A stretch of 43,663 nucleotides of DNA from Gammaproteobacteria bacterium (GTDB taxonomy: Bacteria > Pseudomonadota > Gammaproteobacteria > Steroidobacterales > Steroidobacteraceae). The stretch is from contig JASHSK010000003.1 in NCBI GenBank assembly GCA_030038755.1, positions 1 through 43,663 of the forward strand, written 5' to 3'. The position numbers and the translations under genes were made by a program. This document shows positions 10,643 to 20,861 of the stretch, piece by piece. The notes under the pieces are model-generated. The model was not told the DNA's origin and searched no databases. It saw nothing but the letters and a program-made list of their open reading frames with translations. Numbering within the stretch: the first letter of the stretch is position 1; every line of letters begins with the position of its first letter.

Positions 10643-12085
10643 CTACAGCAGCTTGCCGGGATTCATGATCCCGTTGGGATCGAGCGCGCGCTTGATGGCG
10701 CGCATCGCGGCCAGCGTCGCGGGCGGAGCGTAGCGCGCGAGCTCTTCGCGCTTGCTGCGGCCGATGCCGTGCTCGGCGCTGATGCTGCCGTCGAAGCGCA
10801 CGACCAGGTCGTGGATCGCGCGGCGCACCTGTGGCTCGAGCGCGAGGAATGCTGCCGCCGCGGCGTCGGCGGCCGCGGCGCCGGGAGCCGCAGCTTCGCA
10901 CAGCAGGTTGAAGTGCAGATTGCCGTCGCCGGCGTGGCCGTAGCACACCAGTCGGCTGGCGGGGACGTGCTCGGCGACCCAGCTGGCCGCCTCGGCGATG
11001 AATTGCGGCAACCTCGCCACCGGCACGCTGATGTCGTGGCGGATGTTCGCACCGGCCAGGCGCTGTGCCTCGGGCACCGTCTCGCGCAGCCGCCAGAACG
11101 CCGCGCGCACGCGCTCGCTGGTGGCGAGCGCAGCGTCGCGCACCAGAGCGCGTTCCGACCCCTGCGCGAGTGCTTCCTGCAGCAGCTCGGCGAGCGGCTC
11201 ATCGCCCGAAGAGGTCAGCTCGCACAGTACATACCAGGGATGGGCGCTGCCCAGCGGATCGGTCACGCCGGGGATGTGCCGCACGGTCAGCTCCACGGCG
11301 ATGCGTGGCAGCAGCTCGAAGGCGCTGAGGCGCTCGCCGCCGGCGGAGCGCAGCAGCCCGAGCAGTGCCACGGCGTCTGCGGGCGCCGCGATGGCAACGA
11401 AGGCCGTGGCGCTCGCGCGCGGCTGCGGCCAGAGCTTCAGCGTCGCCGCGGTGATCACGCCGAGCGTGCCCTCCGAGCCGATCAGCAGTGATTTGAGGTC
11501 GTAGCCGGTGTTGTCCTTGCGCAGCGAGCGCAACGCGTGCAGCTCGCTGCCATCGCCGAGCACCGCCTCGATGCCGAGCACCAGCTCACGCGCCATCCCA
11601 TAGCGCAGTACGTGCACACCGCCGGCGTTGGTCGCCAGGTTGCCGCCGATCTGGCAGCTGCCCTCGGACCCGAGGCTCAGCGGGAACAATCGCCCGGCCG
11701 CGCCCGCCGCTTGCTGCACTTGCGCCAGCACGCAGCCGGCCTCCGCGGTCATGGAGAAGTCATCCGCCTCGACATGGCGCACCCGGTTCATGCGGCGCAT
11801 GAGCATCAGCAGCTGCCGTCCCGACTCGTCGGGGGTCGCCCCCCCGCAATAGCCGGTATTACCCCCCTGCGGCACCAGGCCGATGCGGTGCTGATTGCAC
11901 CAGCGCACGATCGCGGCGACCTGTTCGAAGTTGCGCGGCAGCACGACGGCGAGCGCGCGACCGTGATAGCGGGCGTGGTGATCCACCAGCACCGGGGCGG
12001 TTGCGGACGCGTCGGTCAGCAGCCCCTGCGGGCCGAGCAGCGCGCGCAGCTCCTGCTGCAGCCCCGCGTCGCTCACGGCGCTCAC
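10643..12085 (-). CDS. FAD-linked oxidase, GlcD / D-2-hydroxyglutarate dehydrogenase type
   Basis: A flavin oxidoreductase of the VAO/PCMH fold. The FAD-binding part shows VVLPRNFEQVAAIVRWCNQH, PQGGNTGYCGGATP, and LGSEGSCQIGGNLATNAGGVHVLRYG; the C-terminal cap carries CYGHAGDGNLHFNLL and SAEHGIGRSKREEL, characteristic of D-lactate and D-2-hydroxyglutarate dehydrogenases. The length of 480 residues is typical. The start is GTG at 12085, and it overlaps the cfa stop codon as GTGA, so translation is probably coupled to cfa. That arrangement raises the option that it acts on lipids or on a by-product of lipid modification; by sequence alone a 2-hydroxyacid substrate is the first guess. Confidence 0.85.
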   Translation of the reverse strand: MSAVSDAGLQQELRALLGPQGLLTDASATAPVLVDHHARYHGRALAVVLPRNFEQVAAIVRWCNQHRIGLVPQGGNTGYCGGATPDESGRQLLMLMRRMNRVRHVEADDFSMTAEAGCVLAQVQQAAGAAGRLFPLSLGSEGSCQIGGNLATNAGGVHVLRYGMARELVLGIEAVLGDGSELHALRSLRKDNTGYDLKSLLIGSEGTLGVITAATLKLWPQPRASATAFVAIAAPADAVALLGLLRSAGGERLSAFELLPRIAVELTVRHIPGVTDPLGSAHPWYVLCELTSSGDEPLAELLQEALAQGSERALVRDAALATSERVRAAFWRLRETVPEAQRLAGANIRHDISVPVARLPQFIAEAASWVAEHVPASRLVCYGHAGDGNLHFNLLCEAAAPGAAAADAAAAAFLALEPQVRRAIHDLVVRFDGSISAEHGIGRSKREELARYAPPATLAAMRAIKRALDPNGIMNPGKLL

Positions 12086-13389
12086 ACGGTGGCGATCGGT
12101 GCGCGGCGGCAGGCCGGTTTGGTCAGCAGCATCTGCACGTCTCCGAGCTGCCGCTCAGCGAAGCCGCCCTCGCAATAGCACAGGTAGAACTCCCACTGGC
12201 GCACGAAGCTGTCCGGATAGCCCAACCGGCGCACTTCCGGCAGATGCGCGAAGAAGTTATGCCGCCAGCTCGAGAGCGTACGCGCGTAATGCGGCCCGAT
12301 GTCTTCCAGGTGAAACAGCTTCAGATCGCTGGCCTTGCAGATCGCCCGCAGCAACGCCGTGACCGAGGGGATGAAGCTTCCCGGGAAAATGAAACGCTGG
12401 ATGTAGTCGACGCTGCGCAGCGCCTCGGCGTACAGCTGATCCTGGATCGTGATCGCCTGCAGCAGCATCGCGCCGTGCGGCGCGAGCAGACGGCTGCACT
12501 GGCGGAAGAATGCCGGCAGATAGTCTGCTCCCACCGCCTCGATCATCTCGATCGACACGAGCTTGTCGTAGCGGCCGGTCAGGGCACGGTAATCCTCGAG
12601 CAGCAGCGTCACCTGCCCGGAGAGCCCGGCGGCGGCGATCAGCTCGCGGGTGTACTCGAACTGCGCGCGCGAAATCGTGGTGGTCGTGACGCGGCAGCCG
12701 TAGTGACGCGCCGCGTGCAGCGCCAGACCTCCCCAGCCGGTGCCGATCTCCAGCAGATGATCGCCCGGACCGAGCGCGAGCTTGCGGCAGGCGGCGTCGA
12801 ATTTGGCGCGCGACGCTTCCGCCAGCGTCGACTGCTCGCTCTGAAAGATGCCGCAGGAGTACGCCATGGTTTCATCGAGCATCAGCCGATACAGGTCGTT
12901 GCCGATGTCGTAGTGCGCGGCGATGTTGCGCGCGCTGCCGCGCAGGGTATTGCGGCGCAGCCAGTGCGCCGTGCGCCGCACCGGGGCGCTGGCGCGTGCC
13001 CAGCCGCGGTCCATGCGCGTGAGCGCGGCGCGATTGATCACCATGATGCGCACCAGCGCCGTCAGATCGTCGCAGCGCCAGTACCCGTGGATGTACGCCT
13101 CACCGGCTCCGACACTGCCGCCGAAGGCGGCCGCGATATAGAAGCGCGCGTCCAGGACGTGCACGGTCACGGACAGCGCACAGCGCTCCGTGCTGCGGCC
13201 GAAGCGATGCTCGGTGCTGCCGTCGATCAGCCGCAGCTGGCCGTGCGCCAGGCCCGCGAGCGCGCGCAGCAGGGCGCGGCGAGCGAGCAGGCCGCGCACA
13301 CCGGGCGCTGTGCTCGCCCGCCGTGGCGGCGCAGCGCTGCCGGCGTCGGCACCGCCCGGCCCGGCGACGGGGACAATGCTCGGCTTCAT
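12082..13389 (-). CDS. cfa: Cyclopropane-fatty-acyl-phospholipid synthase
   Basis: A SAM-dependent enzyme that adds a methylene or methyl group to the double bond of unsaturated acyl chains in membrane phospholipids. It has the conserved ARFYIAAAFGGSVGAGEAYIHGYW, the ISAHYDIGNDLY-like segment NIAAHYDIGNDLYRLMLDETMAYSCGIF, the SAM motif LLEIGTGWGGLALHAA, EMIEAVGADYLPAFF and IQRFIFPGSFIPS. The track ORF begins 114 residues early inside the desaturase gene; the start MKPSIVPV at 13389 gives 435 residues and is preferred. It lies 23 bases after the desaturase gene and shares a GTGA overlap with the FAD oxidase gene. Confidence 0.93.
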   Translation of the reverse strand: MKPSIVPVAGPGGADAGSAAPPRRASTAPGVRGLLARRALLRALAGLAHGQLRLIDGSTEHRFGRSTERCALSVTVHVLDARFYIAAAFGGSVGAGEAYIHGYWRCDDLTALVRIMVINRAALTRMDRGWARASAPVRRTAHWLRRNTLRGSARNIAAHYDIGNDLYRLMLDETMAYSCGIFQSEQSTLAEASRAKFDAACRKLALGPGDHLLEIGTGWGGLALHAARHYGCRVTTTTISRAQFEYTRELIAAAGLSGQVTLLLEDYRALTGRYDKLVSIEMIEAVGADYLPAFFRQCSRLLAPHGAMLLQAITIQDQLYAEALRSVDYIQRFIFPGSFIPSVTALLRAICKASDLKLFHLEDIGPHYARTLSSWRHNFFAHLPEVRRLGYPDSFVRQWEFYLCYCEGGFAERQLGDVQMLLTKPACRRAPIATV

Positions 13390-13412
13390 GGGCCTTACGC
13401 GCCCGCGGCCCG

Positions 13413-14411
13413 TCAGCGGATCCGGCGCAGCGGATTTTCCCGTACGGTGGCCGGCACGGGCTTGAGGTCCCAGATCAACCCCAGCCACGACATCACCTTC
13501 AGCAGATAGTAGGTGACGTCGTACTCCCACCAGTAGAAGCCCTGGCGTGCCGCGTTCGGGTAGTAGTGATGATTGTTGTGCCAGCCCTCGCCGAGCGTGA
13601 GCAGCGCGAGCAGCCAGTTGTTGCGGCTGGTGTCGCCGGTGCGGTAGCGCTGGCGGCCGAACAGATGCGAGAGTGAGTTGATCGTGTAGGTGGCGTGCCA
13701 GCAGAGCACCGTCGAGATGAAGAAGCCCCACACGAGCATCTGAACGCCGCTGGTTCTGAGGGACGGCGCGGTGTGCTCGAGCAGCAGGCCGAGCAGCAGC
13801 ATGCCGGCGGCCAGCACCAGCGGCACCAGGATGTCGAAGCGATCGAGCCAGCGCAGCTCGGGGAACTTCAGCAGGTCGCGCACGAAGCGCAGGTCCGGTG
13901 TGAATCCCTTGATCGACAGGAACCAGCCCATGTGGGCGCGCCAGAACCCGTGCTGCACCGGGGAGTGCAGGTCGGTCTGCTTATCGGAGTTGGCGTGGTG
14001 ATAGCGATGATGGGCGGCCCACCAGACCGGTCCGCGCTGTACCGCCGAGGCTCCCAGCAGGCCGAAGATGAACTGCCCGACCCGCGAGGTCTTGAAGGAG
14101 CGGTGCGAAAAATACCGGTGGTAGAAGCCCGTGATGGCGAACATGCGCACCAGGTACGCCACTGCCGCGACGATCAGCGCGATCGGGCTCACCCCGACCC
14201 AGATGGCTCCGAGGCAGGCGACATGCATCAGCACGAAGGGCAGGATGCGCGCCCAGTCGATGCGATCGGGCAGCGTGTCGCGCGCCGCCTGCACATACTC
14301 GCAGCTGGTGTCGAACCAACGCAGCAGCGTTCGGGCGGCCGAGCGCAGCAGACGGGTAGGGCTGATAGACGTGCCGGACGTAGCGCGCGCCGATTGAGCC
14401 GATGCTGGCAT
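13413..14411 (-). CDS. Membrane acyl-CoA (delta-9 type) fatty acid desaturase
   Basis: A di-iron membrane desaturase that introduces a double bond into saturated acyl chains. The three histidine boxes are complete: HRYFSH (98-103), HHRYHH (134-139) and HNNHH in GEGWHNNHHYYPNAARQGFYWWEYD. Hydrophobic segments occur at about 57-95 and 192-212 and near 225-245. The length of 332 residues fits bacterial DesC/DesA3-like enzymes. TGAGGGATTC precedes the ATG. It is the first gene of the operon with cfa and the FAD oxidase gene, so its unsaturated product is probably the substrate for Cfa. Confidence 0.92.
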   Translation of the reverse strand: MPASAQSARATSGTSISPTRLLRSAARTLLRWFDTSCEYVQAARDTLPDRIDWARILPFVLMHVACLGAIWVGVSPIALIVAAVAYLVRMFAITGFYHRYFSHRSFKTSRVGQFIFGLLGASAVQRGPVWWAAHHRYHHANSDKQTDLHSPVQHGFWRAHMGWFLSIKGFTPDLRFVRDLLKFPELRWLDRFDILVPLVLAAGMLLLGLLLEHTAPSLRTSGVQMLVWGFFISTVLCWHATYTINSLSHLFGRQRYRTGDTSRNNWLLALLTLGEGWHNNHHYYPNAARQGFYWWEYDVTYYLLKVMSWLGLIWDLKPVPATVRENPLRRIR

Positions 14412-14704
14412 GAATCCCTCAGTTTGTGCGCCAACGACGTCGCAGGAGCACCCGCGGCGCGAGACCGTTGCCGACGACTGGATATTGTATCCGAGTTACC
14501 GGCGCACGCGGTGAGCCCGGAGCGTCCGCTCGCGCACCGGCGGCGCCGGTTCGCCCGCCTGCGTCGCCAGCTCGCCCGCCTGCGTCGCCAGCTCGCCCGC
14601 CGGCGGCGCCGGTTCGCCCGTCTGCAGTGGCGGTTCGCCCGTCTGCGTCGCCGGCTCGCCTGCCCAATCGGGCCGTCGTGCTCAAGGCTGTGCCTGCGGC
14701 GTGC
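14412..14704. other. Intergenic region between htpX and the desaturase gene
   Basis: About 290 bases. It holds a six-copy 21-bp repeat array (14536-14661) and a possible minus-strand -10 element TACAAT near 14484-14489. An 88-codon minus-strand ORF (14685 to 14419) runs through the array and would encode Gly/Ala/Arg heptads such as GGRAGDA. Because 21 is a multiple of three, open frames through the array are expected by chance. Confidence 0.6.
14536..14661. repeat. Six tandem copies of a 21-bp unit
   Basis: Units begin at 14536, 14557, 14578, 14599, 14620 and 14641. Copies 2 and 3 are identical (gcctgcgtcgccagctcgccc), and the others differ at a few positions. Each ends in tcgccc or tcgcct. 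Confidence 0.92.
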
Positions 14705-15583
14705 TCAAAACGCTGCCGCCTGAAGTGCCGCGATGCGCTGTTCCAGTGGGGGGTGGCTCATGAGCAGCCGCGCCCACCCGCTGCCCTCCCCGCCGGAGAT
14801 GCCGAAGGCGTTCATCTGCGCCGGCAACGGTTCATCACGCGCCGCCCGCAGCCGCTCGAGCGCGGCGATCATGCGCTCGCGAGCGGTCAGGCGCGCACCG
14901 CCCGCATCGGCGCGAAATTCCCGCCAGCGCGAAAATCCCATGACCAGCATGCTCGCCAGGATGCCGAGCACGATCTGCGTGACCCAGACCGTGGCCAGGT
15001 AGCCGATGCCACGGCCGGCGTTATCGCGCAGGATCGAGCGATCCACGATGTTACCGACGATGCGGGACAGGAAGATGACGAAGGTATTGACGACTCCCTG
15101 GATCAGCGCCAGCGTCACCATGTCGCCGTTGACCACGTGGGTCATCTCGTGGCCGAGCACCGCCTCGATCTCGGATGCGTTCATGGTCTCGAACAGCCCG
15201 CTGCTGACCGCGACGAGCGCATGGTCGCGGTGCGCACCGGTTGCGAAGGCGTTGGGCTGGGGGGAAGGGAAGACGCCGACCTCGGGCATGCCCACACCGG
15301 CCTTCTGCGCCAGGGACTGGACGGTCTCGAGCAGCCACTGCTCACGGGTCGAACGCGGCTGGCTGATGATCTGCACGCCCAGGCTGCGTACCGCCATCCA
15401 CTTGGAAATTGCCAGGGAAATCAGCGAGCCGCCGACTCCGATGACGGCCGCGAACACCAGCAGCGCGCCCAGAGTGCTGCCGCGCTGCGAGAGCCACGCA
15501 TCCAGGCCCGTCACACGCGCGACGATGCTGATCATCAGCAGAACGGCAAGGTTCGTCAGGATGAACAGCAGGATGCGTTTCAT
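14705..15583 (-). CDS. htpX: Membrane zinc metalloprotease HtpX
   Basis: An inner-membrane M48 protease that helps degrade damaged membrane proteins under envelope stress. It has two N-terminal membrane segments (ILLFILTNLAVLLMISIVARV and LGALLVFAAVIGVGGSLISLAIS), the PNAFATG motif (110-116) and the zinc site HEMTHVVNGDMVT (HEMTH at 145-149). Two further hydrophobic stretches follow, then FRADAGGARL carrying the third ligand region. The length of 292 residues matches the E. coli enzyme. It lies 36 bases downstream of the DUF6763-like gene on the same strand. Confidence 0.96.
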   Translation of the reverse strand: MKRILLFILTNLAVLLMISIVARVTGLDAWLSQRGSTLGALLVFAAVIGVGGSLISLAISKWMAVRSLGVQIISQPRSTREQWLLETVQSLAQKAGVGMPEVGVFPSPQPNAFATGAHRDHALVAVSSGLFETMNASEIEAVLGHEMTHVVNGDMVTLALIQGVVNTFVIFLSRIVGNIVDRSILRDNAGRGIGYLATVWVTQIVLGILASMLVMGFSRWREFRADAGGARLTARERMIAALERLRAARDEPLPAQMNAFGISGGEGSGWARLLMSHPPLEQRIAALQAAAF

Positions 15584-15619
15584 GGCTCTGACCGGACAGA
15601 CGACCGGTCAGGCGAGGAG

Positions 15620-15973
<354 letters not shown>

Positions 15974-16076
15974 GGGATTACATCCTTCGAAGTAGGCCGA
16001 TGGGTGAGGCGCACAGGGACGCCCCGGATATTAGGGCGCCAAAAGCTGGCAGGCAATCGCCGCGTCGCAGTTGACC

Positions 16077-16082
16077 TACAAT
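16077..16082 (+). promoter_or_regulatory. Candidate -10 element for proB
   Basis: TACAAT lies only 10 bases before the proB ATG at 16093, and no ribosome binding site is seen. A transcript from here would be leaderless or nearly so. The -35 region is weak. Confidence 0.35.
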
Positions 16083-16092
16083 AGCGACGTTT

Positions 16093-17352
16093 ATGATAGA
16101 AGAGCACGGGTCTGGCCGTCCCTCCACTCCGCTGTCGGCGGCGCGCCGTATCGTCGTGAAGGTAGGCTCGGCGCTGCTGGTAGACGCCGGGACGGGACGA
16201 CTCAACCGCGCGTGGCTGAAGACATTGATCGCAGACCTGCTGCGGCTGCGCCGCCGAGGCCAGCAGGTGATCCTGGTGTCCTCCGGCGCGGTGGCGCTCG
16301 GGCGCCGCCAGCTCGGTCTGGCGGCCGGGACGCTGCGCCTGGAGGAGAGCCAGGCGGCGGCGGCGGTCGGCCAGATCCGGTTGGCGCATGCCTACAAGGA
16401 GCTGCTCGAGGCGACCGGCGTCACGGTCGCCCAGGTCCTGCTGACGCTGGAGGACAGCGAGCAGCGCACCCGCTATCTCAACGCTCGCGCCACTCTCGAG
16501 GCGCTGCTGCGCCTGCAGGCGCTACCGGTCATCAACGAGAACGACACCGTGGCCACCGCGGAGCTGCGCTACGGGGACAACGACCGGCTGGCGGCGCGCG
16601 TGGCGCAGATGGCGAGCGCCGATTGCCTGGTACTGCTCTCGGATGTGGATGGCCTGTACACCTCCGATCCCAACCGCCACCCTGACGCCCGCTTCATCGA
16701 ACGGGTCCTGCGCATCACCCCCGAGATCGAGGCGATGGCCGGGCGCCCGAGCTCCACGGTCGGCTCGGGAGGCATGGCCACCAAGATCGCCGCGGCGCGC
16801 ATCGCGGTGAATGCGGGCTGTCATATGTGCATCGCCTCCGGGCATCATCGCCATCCGATTCGCCGCATCGAGCGCGTGGCGCGCTGCACATGGTTCATCC
16901 CCGCGGCAACGCCGCTCGCCGCGCGCAAGCAGTGGATCGCCGGCACGTTACGGCCCGCCGGGGCCATGCATATCGACGCGGGGGCGTTGCGCGCTCTGCG
17001 CAGCGGCAAGAGTCTGCTGCCGGCCGGCGTGACCGCGACCCTGGGCCGCTTCGAGAGCGGCGATACCGTCAGCGTGCTCAGCGCCGATGGTGCCGAGGTG
17101 GCGCGCGGCATCAGCGCCTATTCGGACAGCGACGCCGCGCGCATCATCGGGCGCCAGAGCAGCGAGATCGAAGCGGTGCTTGGATTTCGCGGCCGCGAGG
17201 AGTTGATTCACCGGGACGATCTGGTGATCCTGCACCTGGGCTACGACGCACAGGGTCGCGCGTCGCCGGCATCGCAGTTCGACCGGGACGGGATGGAAGA
17301 GCCGGCGGATGGGCCGGGGCTGTCGGGATTTTCTCTGAAGGTGCAGCCATGA
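16093..17352 (+). CDS. proB: Glutamate 5-kinase
   Basis: Catalyses the first step of proline synthesis, phosphorylating glutamate to glutamyl 5-phosphate. The amino acid kinase domain shows [74 protein letters not shown] and [22 protein letters not shown] domain follows ([33 protein letters not shown] to HRDDLVIL). At 419 residues it is about 50 longer than the E. coli enzyme, with extra residues at both ends; the C-terminal tail ends in FSLKVQP, inside a duplicated junction with proA. Confidence 0.95.
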   Translation: MIEEHGSGRPSTPLSAARRIVVKVGSALLVDAGTGRLNRAWLKTLIADLLRLRRRGQQVILVSSGAVALGRRQLGLAAGTLRLEESQAAAAVGQIRLAHAYKELLEATGVTVAQVLLTLEDSEQRTRYLNARATLEALLRLQALPVINENDTVATAELRYGDNDRLAARVAQMASADCLVLLSDVDGLYTSDPNRHPDARFIERVLRITPEIEAMAGRPSSTVGSGGMATKIAAARIAVNAGCHMCIASGHHRHPIRRIERVARCTWFIPAATPLAARKQWIAGTLRPAGAMHIDAGALRALRSGKSLLPAGVTATLGRFESGDTVSVLSADGAEVARGISAYSDSDAARIIGRQSSEIEAVLGFRGREELIHRDDLVILHLGYDAQGRASPASQFDRDGMEEPADGPGLSGFSLKVQP

Positions 17353-17367
17353 AGGTGCAGCCATGAA
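17337..17367 (+). repeat. 14-bp tandem duplication of the proB-proA stop-start junction
   Basis: gaaggtgcagccat occurs twice and is followed by gaa. Each copy ends at an ATGA. The proB stop (17350-17352) overlaps an ATG at 17349 that opens a five-residue ORF, MKVQP, whose TGA (17364-17366) overlaps the proA ATG at 17363. The duplication therefore inserts a mini-ORF into what was a simple ATGA overlap. Confidence 0.9.
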
Positions 17368-18673
17368 CCGGATCGCCGAGGCGACCGAGGCCTCACGGCT
17401 CGTCGAGCGGGCGGAAGACGTGGTGCTGCTGATGCAGCGCCTCGGGCGTGCTGCCGTGACGGCGGCGGCCGAGCTCGCGCTGGCGGATACCGCCAGCAAG
17501 AATTGCGCCTTGAGCGAAGCGGCCGCCGCCATTCGGCGCCGCAGCGGCGAGATCCTCGCCGCGAACGCCGAGGACATGAGCGCGGCCAGGGACCGGGCTG
17601 TGCCGGCGGCCCTGCTCGATCGGCTGGCGCTGGATGAGCGCCGTGTGGCCGCGATGGCGCGAGGGGTGGAGGAGGTGGCGGCACTGCCCGATCCCGTGGG
17701 CACGGTGATCGCGCAGTGGACGAGGCCCAACGGGCTGCGCATAGAGCGGGTACGCGTGCCGCTCGGGGTCATCGGCATCATCTACGAGAGCCGTCCGAAC
17801 GTGACCGCCGACGCCGGTGCGCTGTGTCTGAAGTCCGGCAATGCCGCGATCCTGCGCGGCGGGTCGGAGAGCGTGCGCTCCAGTGCGGCCATCCATCACT
17901 GCCTGGTCGAGGGACTGCTCGCCGCGCACCTGCCGGCCGCCGCGATCCAGCAGGTGCCGACCTCCGACCGGGCGGCGGTCGGGCAGATGCTCGGCGGCAT
18001 GCAGGAATATCTGGACGTGCTGGTCCCGCGGGGCGGCAGGAGCCTCGTCGAGCGCGTGCAGCGCGAGGCGCGTGTGCCGGTCATCGGTCACCTGGAGGGC
18101 AACTGCCACGTGTACGTCGACCGCGACGCGGATCTGGCGATGGCTCGCGCGGTCACGCTCAATGCCAAGATGCGTCGCACGGGCATCTGCGGGGCGGCCG
18201 AAACGCTGCTGGTGGACCGCGGCTGTCCGAGCGGTTATCTCGGCGCGCTGATCGACGCCCTGATCGCTGCCGGCTGCGCCGTGCGCGGCGACGCTGCCGC
18301 GCAAACCGCCGATGCGCGGGTCACGGCCGCGACCGAGGTGGACTGGCTCACCGAATATCTGGACGCAATCATCGCGGTGCGCGTGGTGGACGGCGTGGAT
18401 GAGGCCATCGCGCACATCGCACGCTATGGCTCGGCGCATACCGAAGCCATCGTCACCGCGAACGCAGCCACCGCAGAGCGCTTCCTGGCGCGCGTCGACA
18501 GCGCCATCGTGCTCCACAACGCCTCCACGCAGTTCGCCGACGGCGGGGAGTTCGGGATGGGTGCCGAGATCGGCATCTCCACCGACCGCTTTCATGCGCG
18601 CGGACCGGTCGGGGTCGAGCAGCTGACCAGCTACAAATACGTGGTGCGCGGCAGCGGTCAGGTGCGCCCGTAA
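17363..18673 (+). CDS. proA: Gamma-glutamyl phosphate reductase
   Basis: Second enzyme of proline synthesis; reduces glutamyl 5-phosphate with NADPH to glutamate semialdehyde. It shows [70 protein letters not shown], the catalytic cysteine region [13 protein letters not shown] and the end motif [43 protein letters not shown]. The length of 436 residues is near standard. It is translationally linked to proB through a duplicated ATGA junction. Its last 16 bases overlap the end of the convergent moaE gene. Confidence 0.97.
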   Translation: MNRIAEATEASRLVERAEDVVLLMQRLGRAAVTAAAELALADTASKNCALSEAAAAIRRRSGEILAANAEDMSAARDRAVPAALLDRLALDERRVAAMARGVEEVAALPDPVGTVIAQWTRPNGLRIERVRVPLGVIGIIYESRPNVTADAGALCLKSGNAAILRGGSESVRSSAAIHHCLVEGLLAAHLPAAAIQQVPTSDRAAVGQMLGGMQEYLDVLVPRGGRSLVERVQREARVPVIGHLEGNCHVYVDRDADLAMARAVTLNAKMRRTGICGAAETLLVDRGCPSGYLGALIDALIAAGCAVRGDAAAQTADARVTAATEVDWLTEYLDAIIAVRVVDGVDEAIAHIARYGSAHTEAIVTANAATAERFLARVDSAIVLHNASTQFADGGEFGMGAEIGISTDRFHARGPVGVEQLTSYKYVVRGSGQVRP

Positions 18674-19218
18674 CCGTGGGTGTGCGCATGCGCGTGCGGC
18701 GCGTGCGCATGCGACTCCGCGTGTGCAGGAGCCTGCGCGTGCTCGTGGGGTTCCACGTGCGTCTGGGGATGGGCATGCGCCGCGGCCGCGGCGCAGTGCT
18801 CGCAGTTGACCCAGCCGGAGTCGCCGTCCTCGTAGTGCTCTTTTTTCCAGATAGGCACGCGGTGCTTGACCTCATCGATGATGTAGCGGCACGCATCGAA
18901 GCACTCGCCGCGATGCACGGCGCTCACGCCTACCCAGACGGCGATCTCGCCAATGGCCAGCGGTCCGACGCGGTGTGCACACAGTGCGTGACTGATCCCG
19001 AAGCGCTGCCGGGCCTCGGCGAGGATACGTTCTCCCTCGCGACAGGCGAGCGGCGCGAAGGCTTCATATTCGAGCCGCTGCACGCGACGACCATCGTTGC
19101 GATCGCGGACCCAGCCCTCGAAGGCCACGTAGCCCCCGCAGCCCGGCGCCTGCAGCGCGGCCCGCAGCTGCTCGATCGGCAGCGCGTGCTCGTACAGGCT
19201 GAATGACAGCTCGCTCAC
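18658..19218 (-). CDS. moaE: Molybdopterin synthase catalytic subunit MoaE with His-rich tail
   Basis: The large subunit of molybdopterin synthase, which inserts sulfur from the MoaD thiocarboxylate into precursor Z (cPMP). Residues 1-136 are a normal Moa[74 protein letters not shown], with the active-site lysines in EVKH and IWKKE. Residues 137-186 are an added tail with CEHC (139-142) and 13 histidines in 141-181, often as HAH, which looks metal-binding. The start is GTG, with GAGGAGGTCC just upstream. It follows the mobA-moaD fusion by 24 bases and is the last gene of the Moco block. Confidence 0.93.
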   Translation of the reverse strand: MSELSFSLYEHALPIEQLRAALQAPGCGGYVAFEGWVRDRNDGRRVQRLEYEAFAPLACREGERILAEARQRFGISHALCAHRVGPLAIGEIAVWVGVSAVHRGECFDACRYIIDEVKHRVPIWKKEHYEDGDSGWVNCEHCAAAAAHAHPQTHVEPHEHAQAPAHAESHAHAPHAHAHTHGYGRT

Positions 19219-19242
19219 GGGACCTCCTCGCCCACGCGCGCC

Positions 19243-20192
<950 letters not shown>

Positions 20193-20196
<4 letters not shown>

Positions 20197-20861
20197 GCGC
20201 GCGCCTCGCGCGCGCTAGCCGAGCGCGACGCTGCGGCACCCACCCGGCGGCGCCCACCGCTTTTCGACAGCAACCGCACCGCCTCGATGCGAATGTCGTG
20301 GGAGAGCGCCTTGCACATGTCGTAAATCGTCAGGGCCGCCAATGTGGCCCCGGTCAGCGCCTCCATCTCGACGCCGGTCTTGTGGTGGACCTCGACGCGA
20401 CAGCGCACGCGAATGAGCGCCGCACGGGGAGCTGCCTTGCCTGCCTTGCGGTCGTGTGCGCGCGCGCTGCCGGACGGACCAGGCTCGAAGTCGATGCTCA
20501 CCTGGCAGTGCTCGAGCGCGAGCGGATGGCAGAAGGGGATGAGCTCCGCCGTGCGCTTGGCGGCCATCACTCCCGCCAGGATCGCGGTATCGAATACCGG
20601 ACCCTTGCGCGTGCGATGGCCGCTGCTGCGCAGGGCGTCGGCCACGGCCGCCGGCAGCCGAACGCGTGCCTCGGCCTCGGCAATGCGGTGGGTGACGGCC
20701 TTGGCGCCGACGTCGACCATGGTGGGGCGGTTGCTGGCATCCAGATGTGAGAGGCCGGGTGCACCGCCGTCGTCGGGCGCGCCACCGTTGCCGGGTGCAC
20801 GACCGCTGCCGCGTGCGCCACCGTCGCCGCTCGCGTGACCGTTGTGCCGCCGGGCCATCAT
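20193..20861 (-). CDS. moaC: Cyclic pyranopterin monophosphate synthase MoaC
   Basis: With MoaA it converts GTP to cyclic pyranopterin monophosphate, the first Moco intermediate. The MoaC core is clear: [58 protein letters not shown], and [35 protein letters not shown]. The track ORF starts 60 codons early inside moaA; ATG 20861 overlaps the moaA stop as ATGA and is preferred, giving 222 residues. This leaves about 45 extra Gly/Asp/Ala-rich N-terminal residues made of 18-bp repeats and about 20 extra C-terminal residues, so the core is normal but both ends are extended. Confidence 0.93.
20755..20845. repeat. Degenerate 18-bp tandem repeat in the moaC 5' end
   Basis: Imperfect copies of gcgccaccgttgccgggt (for example gcgccaccgtcgccgctc) encode the [25 protein letters not shown] extension of MoaC. 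The unit is in frame. Confidence 0.75.

Noticed and set aside
12001-13509. Plus-strand ORF of 502 codons across cfa
   Set aside because: Antisense to a well-conserved Cfa protein.
14419-14685. Minus-strand 88-codon ORF with Gly/Ala/Arg heptads
   Set aside because: Its open frame follows from the 21-bp repeat length, and the other strand is open too. It ends at the desaturase ribosome binding site, so a leader peptide is not excluded, but support is too thin for a gene call.
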